A stretch of 64,000 nucleotides of DNA from Streptomyces antioxidans. GTDB taxonomy: Bacteria > Actinomycetota > Actinomycetes > Streptomycetales > Streptomycetaceae. Below are positions 1-8,930 of this stretch, piece after piece. Every line of letters starts with the position of its first letter. Position 1 is the stretch's first letter. The stretch spans positions 41,013 through 105,012 of the forward strand of contig NZ_LAKD02000105.1 of NCBI RefSeq assembly GCF_000968685.2, written 5' to 3'. A program made the position numbers and the translations under genes. Under the pieces are notes generated by a model. That model ran no database searches. It was not told the DNA's origin and saw only the letters and a program-made list of their open reading frames with translations.

Positions 1-2
1 GG

Positions 3-512
3 CTGTGCGACGACGCGGTGCACGGGGTGCGGCTGGCGCTCAAGGACACCGAATTCGCGGGCGCGGGCTCCGGGCGGCTCGCCCATGTACTGCTGGTCCA
101 TGAGCTGGGGCGCGCGGTGGACCGTGCCTTCGGTACGACGGGATGCGCGCACACCGGAGGCGAGGGTGCGGGGGCCCTGGGCGCCCCGGGTGCGCCGGAG
201 TCCTCCTACGGGCCGCCGCAGTCGCCGTGGATCAACCCGGGCGGCCCCGGCGGTGCGCCCCCGGAGCCGCCGGGGCCGCCGCACGGCCGTCGGCGGGGGC
301 TGCTCGCGGGCTGCCTGGTGTGGAGCGGGCTCTGCTGCACCTGCCAGGTGTGCTGTCGCGACCCGTACCACGATCCGTGGAGCGGGCAGCCGCGTGAGGG
401 GCTGTGCCATAAGTGCGGTGACTGCTGCGATTGTTGTGACTGTTGCAGTAACTGCGGTGACTGCTGCAGCTGCGACTGCTGTGATGGTTGTGACTGCGGC
501 TGCGACTGCTAG
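3..512 (+). CDS. DUF5685 family Cys-rich protein, 3' part (5' end outside window)
   Basis: The open frame runs in from the window edge, so only about the last 169 residues are visible. They read as the C-terminal part of the actinobacterial DUF5685 family: a helical segment with a VHELGRAVDRAFG motif, a Pro/Gly-rich linker, a short hydrophobic stretch (LLAGCLVWSGLCCTCQVCC) and a tail of alternating Cys, Asp and Gly ending in GCDC. The tail holds more than twenty cysteines and could bind metal or be membrane associated, but no function is established that I know of. An internal ATG at 18 is unlikely to be the start because coding-like sequence continues upstream of it. Family assignment is from recalled similarity and is fairly confident; function is unknown. 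Confidence 0.75.
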   Translation: MCDDAVHGVRLALKDTEFAGAGSGRLAHVLLVHELGRAVDRAFGTTGCAHTGGEGAGALGAPGAPESSYGPPQSPWINPGGPGGAPPEPPGPPHGRRRGLLAGCLVWSGLCCTCQVCCRDPYHDPWSGQPREGLCHKCGDCCDCCDCCSNCGDCCSCDCCDGCDCGCDC

Positions 513-544
513 TCGTTAGGGCGAGGGGATGTCCGGCGGGTCGT

Positions 545-604
545 GACGCCTGCGGCGGGCTGTTCCCCACCCCGCCCCTTCCCGAAACCGGGGCTCCGCC
601 CCGG
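545..604 (+). repeat. dispersed GC-rich intergenic repeat, copy A
   Basis: Characteristic segments are TGCGGCGGGCTGTTCC, CCCCGCCCCTTCCCGAAAC and the small hairpin GGGGCTCCGCCCC. Related copies lie at 33601-33660, 40574-40640, 56659-56720 and 63961-64000, with inverted copies near 1066-1110 and 56830-56900. All copies are between genes, mostly just after a gene end. Confidence 0.8.
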
Positions 605-988
605 CCCCCGGACGGACTGGGGCCTGGGCCCCAGGTTCCGTGCGGGCTGCGGTTTGCGCCTCGGGGTCCGGATTGGGGCTTGCGTCTCAGGTCCTGAAAC
701 TGGGGCTCCGCCCCAGACCTCGGGCGGGCCGGGATCTGCGCCTCAGGTCCGGGATGGGGGCTTTCGTCCCAGGCCCCGGACTCTGGGTGGGCTGGGACTG
801 GCGTTTCAGGCCCTCGGGGCTGGGGTTTGTGTGCCAGGCCCCGGGTCGGGGTGTGCGCCCCGGCCCCCGGACGGACTGGGGCCTGGGCCCCAGGTTCCGT
901 GCGGGCTGCGGTTTGCGCCTCGGGGTCTGGATTGGGGCTTGCGTCTCAGGTCCTGAAACTGGGGCTCCGCCCCAGACCTCGGGCGGGC
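597..988 (+). repeat. 133-bp direct repeat pair (597-729 and 856-988)
   Basis: The two copies are displaced by exactly 259 bases and differ at one position (C at 668, T at 927). Each contains the GGGGCTCCGCCCC hairpin at its right end. The near identity implies a recent duplication of intergenic DNA; the 126 bases between them are related but diverged GC-rich repeat sequence. Confidence 0.9.
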
Positions 989-1424
989 GGGACTCGTTCG
1001 GGGCTTCCGGCCCAGGCCCCCCGGACAGGCCGGGGCTTCGCCGCTTGCCGGGGAGACGGGGGTTCCAGGGGCGGAGCTTCTGGTTGTGGGAAGGGGCGGG
1101 GAGGGGAAAGGCGAACGGGCCGAGGGGAAGGGTGGGGCACTGGCGTGTGTGGGAAGGCCGAAGGCGCGTGACGACGCGGATGTGCTGCGGCCGCACCGGG
1201 GAGGGAATCCGGCGGGCGCGGGCGAAGCCTCGAGGCGCTGGGGAAGGGAATCCCTACGGCAGCGGAGGCGGGCGGTCAGCCCGAACAGGACGACGACCAC
1301 ACCCGACCGAAGTCGATGTGGTCGCGCGTGACCAGTCGCCGCCGTGAGTCCATGGGACAAGTGGAGCAGCCTTCCGCTTCCGCGTCAACTGCGGTGAGAC
1401 GCGCTGTTCACAGTTCGGACGGCC

Positions 1425-1455
1425 TTGACAGTGCACCGTGGGGTCGTCTTAATCT
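1425..1455 (+). promoter_or_regulatory. probable housekeeping-type promoter of the FAD/ABC/monooxygenase operon
   Basis: A perfect TTGACA (1425-1430) is followed after 19 bases by TAATCT (1450-1455), matching the TANNNT form of Streptomyces HrdB -10 elements. It lies 105 bases upstream of the chosen start at 1560. Spacing is one base longer than the usual 17-18, so this is a prediction only. Confidence 0.5.
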
Positions 1456-1559
1456 CGGGTCCATGCCGGGCTGAGGGGCCCGGCCGTAGTCGGGCTGAGG
1501 GGCCCGGCGTGTGGTGAAGGCCATGCGTGTGTTCACTTCAGAACTCACGGAGCCTCCGC

Positions 1560-3521
1560 ATGTTCGCGAACCCGGACCGTCCCGCGCATCCGGACCACCC
1601 CTTCCGGCCACCCGCCACGCTCGTTCCACCTGGCACGGTCGCCCCACCCGCCACCGTCGTCCCACCCGCAACCGTGGTCATCGTCGGAGCGGGCCCGCGT
1701 GCCACCGGTCTGATCGAGCGCATCGCCGCCAACGCCCCCGAGCTGTACGGCGACGGCGCCCCGTTCGAGCTGCATCTGGTCGATCCGCATCCGCCCGGCG
1801 GCGGCCGCATCTGGCGCCCGGACCAGTCCCCGCTGCTGTGGATGAACTCCATGGCCGAGGACGTCACCATGTTCACCGACGAGTCGGTGGAGCGCGAGGG
1901 CCCGATACGCCCCGGCCCCTCCCTCGCCGAATGGGCCCGCGGGGTCCGTGCGGCCCGTGAGGCCCGCGGAGCTGAGCTGCCGCCCGAACTCGCCGCCGAG
2001 GCCGCCGCCCTGACCGGGCGGAGCTTCGCCACCAGACGGCTCCAGAGCGCCTATCTGCGCTGGGTGTACGAGCGGTCGGTGGCCGAGCTGCCGCCCGGGA
2101 CCACCGTCCATGAGCACCGGGACCGGGCCGTACGCGTCACCGGGCCGCGCGACGGACGCCAGCAGGTGTGGCTGGAGGGGCGGACCGCGCCGCTCACCGC
2201 CGATGCCGTGGTCCTCGCCCTCGGCCACCTCGACGCCGAGCCGGACGCCGAACAGCGCGCGCTCACCGCGTTCGCCGCCGAGCACCAACTGGTCCACCTC
2301 CCACCGGAGTTCACCGCCGACAGCGATGTGGGCGCGCTGCGCGCGGGCGAGCCGGTGATCGTGCGCGGCCTCGGCCTCGCCTTCGTGGATCTGATGGTGC
2401 TGCTCACCGAGGGGCGCGGTGGACGCTATGAGCGCGGCGCGGACGGCGAGTTGGTCTACCGGCCCTCCGGCCGCGAGCCCGTGCTGTACGCCGGTTCGCG
2501 GCGCGGCGTGCCGTACCACGCCAAGATCGGCTACTCGCTGGCCGGTGAACGGCCCCCGGTGCCGCGCTTCTTCGGCCCCGCCGAGGTCGACGCGCTGCTC
2601 TCCCGCCCCGGGCGGCCGGACTTCCGGCGCGACGTCTGGCCGCTGATCGCCAAGGAGCTCGGGTTCGCCCACTACCACCGGCTGTTCACCGCCCATCCCG
2701 AGCGCGTGGCCGGGGAGTGGTCCGCGTTCGAGGAGAAGTACGCCGCCTGCCCGCCCGGCAGCCCCGACCTGGACGTCCTGGTCGCCGCGGCCGTCCCCGA
2801 CCCGGCCGACCGGCTTGACCTCGACGCCCTCGACCGCCCCCTGGCCGGGCTGCGGTTCGATGACCACGACGCCCTGCGGCAGGCGCTGCGCGGCCATATC
2901 GAGGCCGACCTCGCCCGCCGCCACGACCCCGCCCACAGCCCCGACCTGGCCGTCTTCCTCGCCCTGCTCTCCGTCTACGGCCAGCTCATCCGGCTCGGCG
3001 ACATCGGCGGCTGGTGGCACGGCTTCTTCAGCTTCCTCGCCTCCGGTCCGCCGGGGCCCCGGCTGGAGCAGCTGCTCGCGCTCTCCCGCGCCGGAGTGGT
3101 CCGCTTCCTCGGCGCCGAGATGACCGTGACCACCGATCCGGTGCGCGGGGTGTTCCGGGCGAGCTCCGCCAGTGTGCCCGGAGCCGCCGTCGAGGCCCGT
3201 GCGCTGGTCGAGGCCCGGCTGCCGGAGCCGACCGTGGACCGCTCCCGCGACACCCTGCTGCGCTCCCTGCACCGCGACGGCGCCGCCGCCACCCCGGCCG
3301 GACTGCTCGCCGTCAGCCCCGCGGACGGCCGGGTCCTGGACCGGGCGGGCGGCCCGCATCCGCGCCGCTTCGCGCTCGGCCCGCACACCGAGGCCCGTGC
3401 CTCGGGCGCCTTCGCCCGGCCCGGTACCAACGCGCCCGCGTTCCGGCAGAACGACGCCACCGCCCGCGCCCTGCTGCTCTGTGTGCGCGAGCTGTCCTGT
3501 CGCGCCACGCTCACCGCCTGA
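1560..3521 (+). CDS. FAD/NAD(P)-binding protein
   Basis: A 653-residue protein with a Rossmann dinucleotide-binding start near residue 40 (VVIVGAGPRATGLIERI), matching the FAD-NAD(P)-binding domain of the NAD_binding_9 type. The following region (HLVDPHPPGGGRIW) fits a flavin-linked enzyme. I chose ATG 1560 because GGAG lies 7 bases upstream; a GTG at 1527 has no clear ribosome site. It heads a same-strand set with an amino-acid ABC transporter and two flavin monooxygenases, so it probably takes part in oxidation of the imported compound, perhaps as an N-hydroxylase-like or reductase component. Exact substrate is unknown. The tandem repeats that follow begin at its stop codon. Confidence 0.75.
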   Translation: MFANPDRPAHPDHPFRPPATLVPPGTVAPPATVVPPATVVIVGAGPRATGLIERIAANAPELYGDGAPFELHLVDPHPPGGGRIWRPDQSPLLWMNSMAEDVTMFTDESVEREGPIRPGPSLAEWARGVRAAREARGAELPPELAAEAAALTGRSFATRRLQSAYLRWVYERSVAELPPGTTVHEHRDRAVRVTGPRDGRQQVWLEGRTAPLTADAVVLALGHLDAEPDAEQRALTAFAAEHQLVHLPPEFTADSDVGALRAGEPVIVRGLGLAFVDLMVLLTEGRGGRYERGADGELVYRPSGREPVLYAGSRRGVPYHAKIGYSLAGERPPVPRFFGPAEVDALLSRPGRPDFRRDVWPLIAKELGFAHYHRLFTAHPERVAGEWSAFEEKYAACPPGSPDLDVLVAAAVPDPADRLDLDALDRPLAGLRFDDHDALRQALRGHIEADLARRHDPAHSPDLAVFLALLSVYGQLIRLGDIGGWWHGFFSFLASGPPGPRLEQLLALSRAGVVRFLGAEMTVTTDPVRGVFRASSASVPGAAVEARALVEARLPEPTVDRSRDTLLRSLHRDGAAATPAGLLAVSPADGRVLDRAGGPHPRRFALGPHTEARASGAFARPGTNAPAFRQNDATARALLLCVRELSCRATLTA

Positions 3522-3603
3522 GCCGAACCGCCCGCCTGATGCGCACCGCCTGATGCGCACCGCCTGAGCCGCACCGCCTGATCCGCACCGCTTGGGTCCG
3601 CAC
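3515..3603 (+). repeat. 14-bp tandem repeat starting at the stop codon of the FAD protein gene
   Basis: Six consecutive variants of CGCCTGATGCGCAC run from 3515 to 3603; the first contains the TGA stop (3519-3521). Because the unit is not a multiple of three, later TGA copies fall in all frames. The spacer continues with two copies of CCTCCGGAACCAC before the permease gene. Confidence 0.85.
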
Positions 3604-3697
3604 CGCCTCAGCACCCTCCGGAACCACCCCTCCGGAACCACCCCCGAGACCACCACTCCCGCACCACCCTCCGCTCTCCCTCCGAAGGACCCTCTCC

Positions 3698-4588
3698 ATG
3701 TCCCTGACCTCCGATCCACCCGTCGGCAAGGCCCACGCGAACGGCGCCGAAGACGATGACTACTCCGCCCTCAAGGTCGTCCCGGTACGCCACCCCTGGC
3801 GCTGGGCCGCCGTCGTCGTCACCGCGGTCCTGGTGGCCCAGTTCGCCCACGGCCTGATCACCAACCCCGGCTGGGAGTGGGACGTCTTCGCCAACTTCTT
3901 CACCACCCAGACCATCCTCAAGGCGGTCTGGATCACCATTCAGCTCACCTTCTACGGCACCGCGCTCGGCTTCGCCCTCGGCATCGTCCTGGCCTTCATG
4001 CGGCTGTCCAAGAGCCCCTTCCTGAAGTCGGTCGCCTTCACCTATATCTGGGCGTTCCGCTCCATCCCGCTCATCGTCCAGCTGCTGTTCTGGTTCAACC
4101 TCACCTATCTCTACAAGCGGCTGGACTTCGGCATCCCCTTCGGCCCCGGCTTCTTCTCCTTCGACACCGCGGGTCTGGTCGGGGCGATGAGCGCGGCGGT
4201 GCTCGGGCTCGCCCTCCACCAGGCGGCCTACGCGGCGGAGATCGTGCGCGGCGGGGTCCTCGCCGTGGACGGCGGACAGCTGGAGGCGGCGGCCGCGCTC
4301 GGCATCCCCCGGCTGCGGCAGCTGCGCCGGATCGTGCTCCCGCAGGCGATGCGGTCGATCCTGCCGAACGCCGCCAACGAGGTCATCTCGCTCTTCAAGG
4401 GCACCTCGATCGTCTCCGTCATGGCGATCGGCGAGCTCTTCTACCAGGTGCAGGTCATCTACGGGCGCAACGGCCGGGTCGTGCCGCTGCTGATGGTCGC
4501 GACCGTCTGGTACATCATCCTGACCACCGTGCTCTCGGTCGCGCAGTACTACGTCGAGCGCCACTTCTCTCGGGGGGCCGCCCGATGA
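3698..4588 (+). CDS. polar amino-acid ABC transporter permease (HisM/GlnP type)
   Basis: Integral membrane subunit of 296 residues. It has a charged cytoplasmic N-terminus, a first membrane segment (WAAVVVTAVLVAQF), and the amino-acid permease signature around FAFRSIPLIVQ-like sequence (residues 120-130) plus the EAA loop (QLEAAAALGIPRLRQLRRIVLPQA), which contacts the ATPase. ATG 3698 has GAAGGA upstream. It overlaps the ATPase gene by four bases (ATGA), indicating translational coupling. A single permease gene suggests a homodimeric channel. Substrate is probably a polar amino acid or an organosulfur derivative, by context with the monooxygenases downstream. Confidence 0.9.
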   Translation: MSLTSDPPVGKAHANGAEDDDYSALKVVPVRHPWRWAAVVVTAVLVAQFAHGLITNPGWEWDVFANFFTTQTILKAVWITIQLTFYGTALGFALGIVLAFMRLSKSPFLKSVAFTYIWAFRSIPLIVQLLFWFNLTYLYKRLDFGIPFGPGFFSFDTAGLVGAMSAAVLGLALHQAAYAAEIVRGGVLAVDGGQLEAAAALGIPRLRQLRRIVLPQAMRSILPNAANEVISLFKGTSIVSVMAIGELFYQVQVIYGRNGRVVPLLMVATVWYIILTTVLSVAQYYVERHFSRGAAR

Positions 4589-5346
4589 CCGCCATGGTCG
4601 ACATCCGCTCCGTCCACAAGAGCTTCGGGTCCCTCCAGGTGCTGCGCGGCATCGACCTGGAGGTGCGTTCGGGGGAGGTGGCCGTCGTCCTCGGGCCCTC
4701 CGGCTCGGGCAAGTCCACCCTGCTGCGCGCCATCAACCACCTGGAGAAGGTGGACAGCGGCTGGATCAGCGTCGGCGGCTCGCTGATCGGCTACCGCCGC
4801 CAGGGCGACCGCCTCTACGAGCTGCGCGAACGCGAGATCCTCCGGCAGCGCACCCGGATCGGCTTCGTCTTCCAGAACTTCAACCTCTTCCCGCATCTGA
4901 CCGTGCTGGAGAACGTCGTCGAGGCGCCGGTCTCGGCGCTGCGCCGTCCCCGGAAGGAGGCGGTGAGCGCCGCCGAGGCGCTGCTCGCCCGGGTCGGCCT
5001 GGCCGACAAGACGGCCGCGTACCCCCGGCAGCTCTCCGGCGGCCAGCAGCAGCGGGTGGCGATCGCCCGCGCCCTCGCCCTGGAGCCAGAGCTGCTGCTC
5101 TTCGACGAGCCGACCTCCGCCCTCGACCCCGAACTGGTCGGCGAGGTCCTTGACGTCATCAAGGACCTGGCCCACCAGGGCACCACGATGATCGTCGTCA
5201 CCCATGAGATCGGCTTCGCGCGGGAGGTCGCCGACACCGTCGTCTTCATGGACGGCGGCCGGATCGTCGAGCGGGGCACGCCCGCCGAGGTGCTTGACGC
5301 GCCGCGCCACGAGCGCACCAAGGCGTTCCTCTCCAAGGTCCTCTGA
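4585..5346 (+). CDS. polar amino-acid ABC transporter ATP-binding protein
   Basis: A 253-residue ABC ATPase of the GlnQ/HisP subfamily. Walker A is GPSGSGKST near residue 36, the Q-loop is VFQNFNLFPHLTVLENV, the signature is LSGGQQQR and Walker B with catalytic Glu is LLLFDEPTSALDPE; the H-loop is VTHE. Start ATG 4585 overlaps the permease stop. Together with the permease and the lipoprotein it forms a complete importer. Confidence 0.93.
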   Translation: MTAMVDIRSVHKSFGSLQVLRGIDLEVRSGEVAVVLGPSGSGKSTLLRAINHLEKVDSGWISVGGSLIGYRRQGDRLYELREREILRQRTRIGFVFQNFNLFPHLTVLENVVEAPVSALRRPRKEAVSAAEALLARVGLADKTAAYPRQLSGGQQQRVAIARALALEPELLLFDEPTSALDPELVGEVLDVIKDLAHQGTTMIVVTHEIGFAREVADTVVFMDGGRIVERGTPAEVLDAPRHERTKAFLSKVL

Positions 5347-5447
5347 GGCCGCCGATGTTCACCCGTTCACAGGTCTCCACCAGACCCCCGTTGTTCACCA
5401 CCAGACCCCCGTTGTTCAGCTACGCGAGCCACGCAAGGAGCACCCCC

Positions 5448-6407
5448 GTGAAGACCCGCCGCACCCTCGCCGCCGTCGCCGCGCTCACCGCCTCCGCCCT
5501 GCTCGGCGGCTGCGGCGAGGGCGATGCCCAGGAGTCGGTGGGCTCCAAGGGCTCGAAGAACTCCATCAACATCGGCCCGGACCAGCACCGCGTCAGAGGA
5601 AAGAAGGTCGACTCGATCGCGGCGAAGGTCCCGGCCGCGATCCGTGAGCGCGGCACCCTGCGCATCGGCGGCAGCAGCGACGCCTCCGCCCCGCTCGGCT
5701 TCTACGCGACCGACGACAAGACCCGGATCGGCTCCGAGCTCGACATCGCCACGTTGGTAGCCGACACCCTCGGGCTCAAGATCGACTTCCAGCCGGTCTC
5801 CTGGGAGAACCTCTTCGTCGGCCTGGACAGCTCCAAGTTCGACGGCGTGTTCTCCAATGTGACGGTCACCGAGGAGCGCAAGGAGAAGTACGACTTCGCC
5901 ACCTACCGGCTGGACGACCTCGCCTTCGAGGCCAAGAAGGGCACCTCCTGGCGGATCAAGGGGCCGGAGGACGTGGCGGGCAAGACGGTCTCGGTCTCCT
6001 CCGGCACCAACCAGGAGAAGATCCTGGTCGACTGGAGCAAGCAGAACGAGAAGGCGGGCCGCAAGCCCGTGGACATCAAGTACTTCCAGAAGGACACCGA
6101 CTACTACCTCGCCCTCCAGTCCGGCCGCATCGACGCCTACTTCGGCCCGAACCCCACCGCCGCCTACCACGTCGCCTCGGCCGGCCAGACCCAGATCATC
6201 GGCCGCTTCTCGGGCGGTGGCGCCCAGGTGCAGGGCAAGATCGCGGCCGCCACCAAGAAGGGCAGCGGGCTGGTCGACGCCTATGCCGCGGCCCTGGACC
6301 ACGTGATCGAGGACGGTTCGTACGCCAAGGTCCTGAAGCGGTGGGGGCTCTCCAGCGAGGCGGTGAAGAAGTCCGAGATCAACCCGCCCGGGCTGCCCAC
6401 GTCATGA
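5448..6407 (+). CDS. ABC transporter substrate-binding lipoprotein
   Basis: Extracellular ligand-binding lipoprotein of 319 residues, bacterial SBP family 3. The GTG start at 5448 has AAGGAG seven bases upstream and gives a lipoprotein signal ending in the lipobox LLGGC (Cys about residue 25). The mature protein has the family pattern: LRIGGSSDASAPLGFY, then SELDIATLVADTLGLKIDFQPVSWENLF, and GVFSNVTVTEERKEKYDFATY. The longer open frame starting at 5355 would bury the signal peptide and covers a 20-bp tandem repeat (ACCAGACCCCCGTTGTTCA units near 5379-5418), so it is rejected as start. Confidence 0.9.
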   Translation: MKTRRTLAAVAALTASALLGGCGEGDAQESVGSKGSKNSINIGPDQHRVRGKKVDSIAAKVPAAIRERGTLRIGGSSDASAPLGFYATDDKTRIGSELDIATLVADTLGLKIDFQPVSWENLFVGLDSSKFDGVFSNVTVTEERKEKYDFATYRLDDLAFEAKKGTSWRIKGPEDVAGKTVSVSSGTNQEKILVDWSKQNEKAGRKPVDIKYFQKDTDYYLALQSGRIDAYFGPNPTAAYHVASAGQTQIIGRFSGGGAQVQGKIAAATKKGSGLVDAYAAALDHVIEDGSYAKVLKRWGLSSEAVKKSEINPPGLPTS

Positions 6408-6486
6408 CCCGCTGCCCCCCGCGCTGACCCCCGAGGAACGACGAAGGCCCCGACCGAGGAGGGCCCGACCGAGGAAGGCCCCGACC

Positions 6487-7596
6487 ATGGCCGTACCGAC
6501 CGGCACCCTGCACCTGGCCGCCGCCATCGACGGCGACGGGCAGTACCAGGCGCCGTACTACGTGGAGCTCGCCCGGCTCGCCGAGGACGGCGTGCTCGAC
6601 TTCATCACCCTGGACGACAGCTTCGGCCCCCCGGGGCCGGGCCGGGGCAGGCTCGACGCGCTCGCCGTCCTCGCGCGTGTCGCGCCCGCCACCGGGCGGA
6701 TCGGACTGGTGCCGACCGTCACCACCACCCACACCGAGCCGTTCCATCTCTCCTCGTCCGTGGCCACCCTGGACTGGGTGAGCCGCGGCCGGGCGGGCTG
6801 GCGGATCGAGGTGTCGACGACGGAGGCGGAGGCGCGGCTGGTGGGCCGCCGCCCCGCCGCCCCCACCGGGGAGCTGTGGGCCGAGGCGGGGGAGGTGGCC
6901 GATGTGGTGGCCCGGCTGTGGGACAGCTGGGAGGACGACGCCGAGATCCGCGACACCGCCACCGGCCGCTTCATCGACCGCGACAAGCTGCACTACGTGG
7001 ACTTCGAGGGCGCCCACTTCACGGTGCGCGGCCCGGCCATCGTGCCCCGGCCCCCACAGGGCCACCCGGTGGTGGCCGTCGCCGCCACCGACCCGGTGAC
7101 CTGGCCGACCGTGGCGCGACACGCCGATGTGGCGTACATCCGCGCCACCTCCCCGGGAGAGGCGGGCCGGATCCGCGACGAACTGCGGCGGCGGGCGCTT
7201 GCGTACGGCCGGGAGCCCGGCGCGCTCACCGTGCTCGCCGCCGTCTCCGTGGACCTGGCCGACGGGGAGGGCGCGCCCGGGAACTCCCCGGCCACGGGCG
7301 GCGCGCCGCAGGACCCGCTGACCGACACGCCGGGCGGGCCTCCGCTGTACCGCGGGGGACCGGTGGAGCTCGCCGAGCTGATCACCGGCTGGCACACCGC
7401 AGACGCCGTGGACGGCTTCCACATCACCCCCGTCGCCCCACGCCATGACCTGGAACGCTTCGTCAACGGTACCGTGGCGCTGCTCCAGCACCGGGGGCTG
7501 TTCCGCACCTTCTACCCCGGTGCGACACTCCGTGACCACCTGGGGCTCTCCCGTCCGGCCAACCGCTACGCCCTGGAGAGGGAGGCCGTCCGATGA
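6487..7596 (+). CDS. LLM-class flavin-dependent oxidoreductase
   Basis: A 369-residue bacterial luciferase-like TIM-barrel enzyme (LTLDDSFGPPG, LVPTVTTTHTEPFHLS, LDWVSRGRAGWRIEVST are typical). Such enzymes use FMNH2 and oxygen to cleave C-S or C-N bonds or hydroxylate small molecules; a separate reductase supplies FMNH2. The ATG is preceded by a GAGGAAGG ribosome site embedded in a small tandem repeat (GACCGAGGAGGGCCC-like units, 6455-6486). Its stop overlaps the start of the next monooxygenase gene by four bases. The two enzymes probably act in series or as a pair on the transported substrate. Confidence 0.85.
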   Translation: MAVPTGTLHLAAAIDGDGQYQAPYYVELARLAEDGVLDFITLDDSFGPPGPGRGRLDALAVLARVAPATGRIGLVPTVTTTHTEPFHLSSSVATLDWVSRGRAGWRIEVSTTEAEARLVGRRPAAPTGELWAEAGEVADVVARLWDSWEDDAEIRDTATGRFIDRDKLHYVDFEGAHFTVRGPAIVPRPPQGHPVVAVAATDPVTWPTVARHADVAYIRATSPGEAGRIRDELRRRALAYGREPGALTVLAAVSVDLADGEGAPGNSPATGGAPQDPLTDTPGGPPLYRGGPVELAELITGWHTADAVDGFHITPVAPRHDLERFVNGTVALLQHRGLFRTFYPGATLRDHLGLSRPANRYALEREAVR

Positions 7597-8930
7597 CCTC
7601 GCGGCCCCGGCAGATCCATCTCGCGGCCCACTTCCCCGGTGTCAACAACACCACCGTCTGGACCGTCCCGACCACCACCCCCGGCCGGGGCGCTTCGCGC
7701 GCCCCCGCCCTCGGGAGCCAGATCGACTTCTCCTCCTTCGAACACCTCGCGCGCACCGCCGAGCGCGGGCTGTTCGACTTCTTCTTCCTCGCCGAGGGGC
7801 TGCGGCTGCGCGAGCACAACGGCCGGATCCACGATCTCGACGTGGTCGGCAGGCCCGAGTCGATCACCGTGCTGAACGCGCTGGCCGCCGTCACCGAACG
7901 GCTGGGGCTGGCCGCCACCGTCAACGCCACGTTCAACGAACCGTACGAGCTGGCCCGCCGGTTCGCCTCCCTGGACCATCTCAGCGGGGGCCGCGCCGCC
8001 TGGAACGTGGTCACCTCCTCCGACGCCTTCACCGGCGAGAACTTCCGGCGCGGCGGCTTCCTGGACCGGGCCGACCGCTACACCCGGGCCGCCGAGTTCC
8101 TCGCCACCGCCCGTGAGCTGTGGGACTCCTGGACGCCGGACGGCACGCCGCGCCCGTTCGCCCACAGCGGCGACCACTTCACCATCGGCGGTGAGTTCGG
8201 CGTGCCGCGCTCGCCACAGGGCCATCCGGTGGTGATCCAGGCCGGGGACTCCGACGAGGGCCGGGAGTTCGCCGCCTCGACCGCCGACATCATCTTCACC
8301 CGGCACGGCGCGCTGGAGGCCGGACGCGCCTTCTACGCCGACGTCAAGCGGCGGCTCGCGCGGTACGGGCGCGCCCCCGAGGAGCTGAAGATCATGCCCG
8401 GGGTGACCCTGGTGCTCGGCGACACCCCGGCCGAGGCCCGGGAGAGGGCCGCCGAGATCCGGCGGCAGCAGGTCTCGCCGCAGACCGCGATCCTCACCCT
8501 GGAGCAGATCTGGGGCGTGGACCTGTCCGGCTACGACCCGGACGGGCCGCTTCCGGACATCGACCCCGACCCGGGGTCCCAGTTGGCCCAGGGCCGGGTG
8601 CGGCATGGCGATCCGCTGGCCGTCGCCGCCAAGTGGCGGGCGCTGTCGGAGGAGAAGGGGCTGTCCATCCGGCAGACCGTCATCGAGGCGACCGGGCGGC
8701 AGTCGTTCGTCGGCACCCCGGAGGCGGTCGCGGCGGAGATGGCGGAATTCGTGGCCGCCGACGCCGCCGACGGCTTCATCCTGGTGCCCCATCTGACCCC
8801 CGGCGGGCTCGATGACTTCGTGGACCGGGTGGTGCCGCTGCTCCAGGAGCGCGGGGTGTTCCGCACCGCGTACACCGGTCCGACACTCCGCGACCACCTG
8901 GGGCTTCGGCGTCCGGGGGAGGGGAGCTGA
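7593..8930 (+). CDS. NtaA/SnaA/DmoA-family FMN-dependent monooxygenase
   Basis: At 445 residues it has the length and sequence of the NtaA/SnaA/SoxA subgroup of luciferase-like monooxygenases: N-terminal IHLAAHFPGVNNTTVW, FDFFFLAEGLRLR, ATVNATFNEPYELARRFASLDHLSGGRAAWNVVTS, and C-terminal LRDHLGLR. Characterised relatives oxidise nitrilotriacetate, pristinamycin IIB, dibenzothiophene sulfone, dimethyl sulfide or S-(2-succino)cysteine derivatives. The ABC-transporter context parallels the Bacillus ytm and yxe operons, which handle sulfur-containing amino acids, so desulfurisation is my preferred inference. ATGA overlap with the upstream gene shows coupling. Confidence 0.88.
   Translation: MTSRPRQIHLAAHFPGVNNTTVWTVPTTTPGRGASRAPALGSQIDFSSFEHLARTAERGLFDFFFLAEGLRLREHNGRIHDLDVVGRPESITVLNALAAVTERLGLAATVNATFNEPYELARRFASLDHLSGGRAAWNVVTSSDAFTGENFRRGGFLDRADRYTRAAEFLATARELWDSWTPDGTPRPFAHSGDHFTIGGEFGVPRSPQGHPVVIQAGDSDEGREFAASTADIIFTRHGALEAGRAFYADVKRRLARYGRAPEELKIMPGVTLVLGDTPAEARERAAEIRRQQVSPQTAILTLEQIWGVDLSGYDPDGPLPDIDPDPGSQLAQGRVRHGDPLAVAAKWRALSEEKGLSIRQTVIEATGRQSFVGTPEAVAAEMAEFVAADAADGFILVPHLTPGGLDDFVDRVVPLLQERGVFRTAYTGPTLRDHLGLRRPGEGS

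Larger units (their letters stand above)
513..1559. other. about 1 kb repeat-rich intergenic region
   Basis: No convincing gene. The stretch is made of the dispersed GC-rich repeat family (545-604 and, inverted, about 1066-1110), a long direct repeat (597-729 and 856-988), and near its right end a 17-bp direct repeat (GGGCTGAGGGGCCCGGC at 1469-1485 and 1493-1509). Open frames here in several phases have Pro/Gly/Arg-rich products without family resemblance and are treated as noise. The right 130 bases hold the likely promoter of the following operon. Confidence 0.7.

Noticed and set aside
640..1347. Pro/Gly-rich ORF in the first intergenic region
   Set aside because: Direct repeats of intergenic GC-rich elements; no family features.
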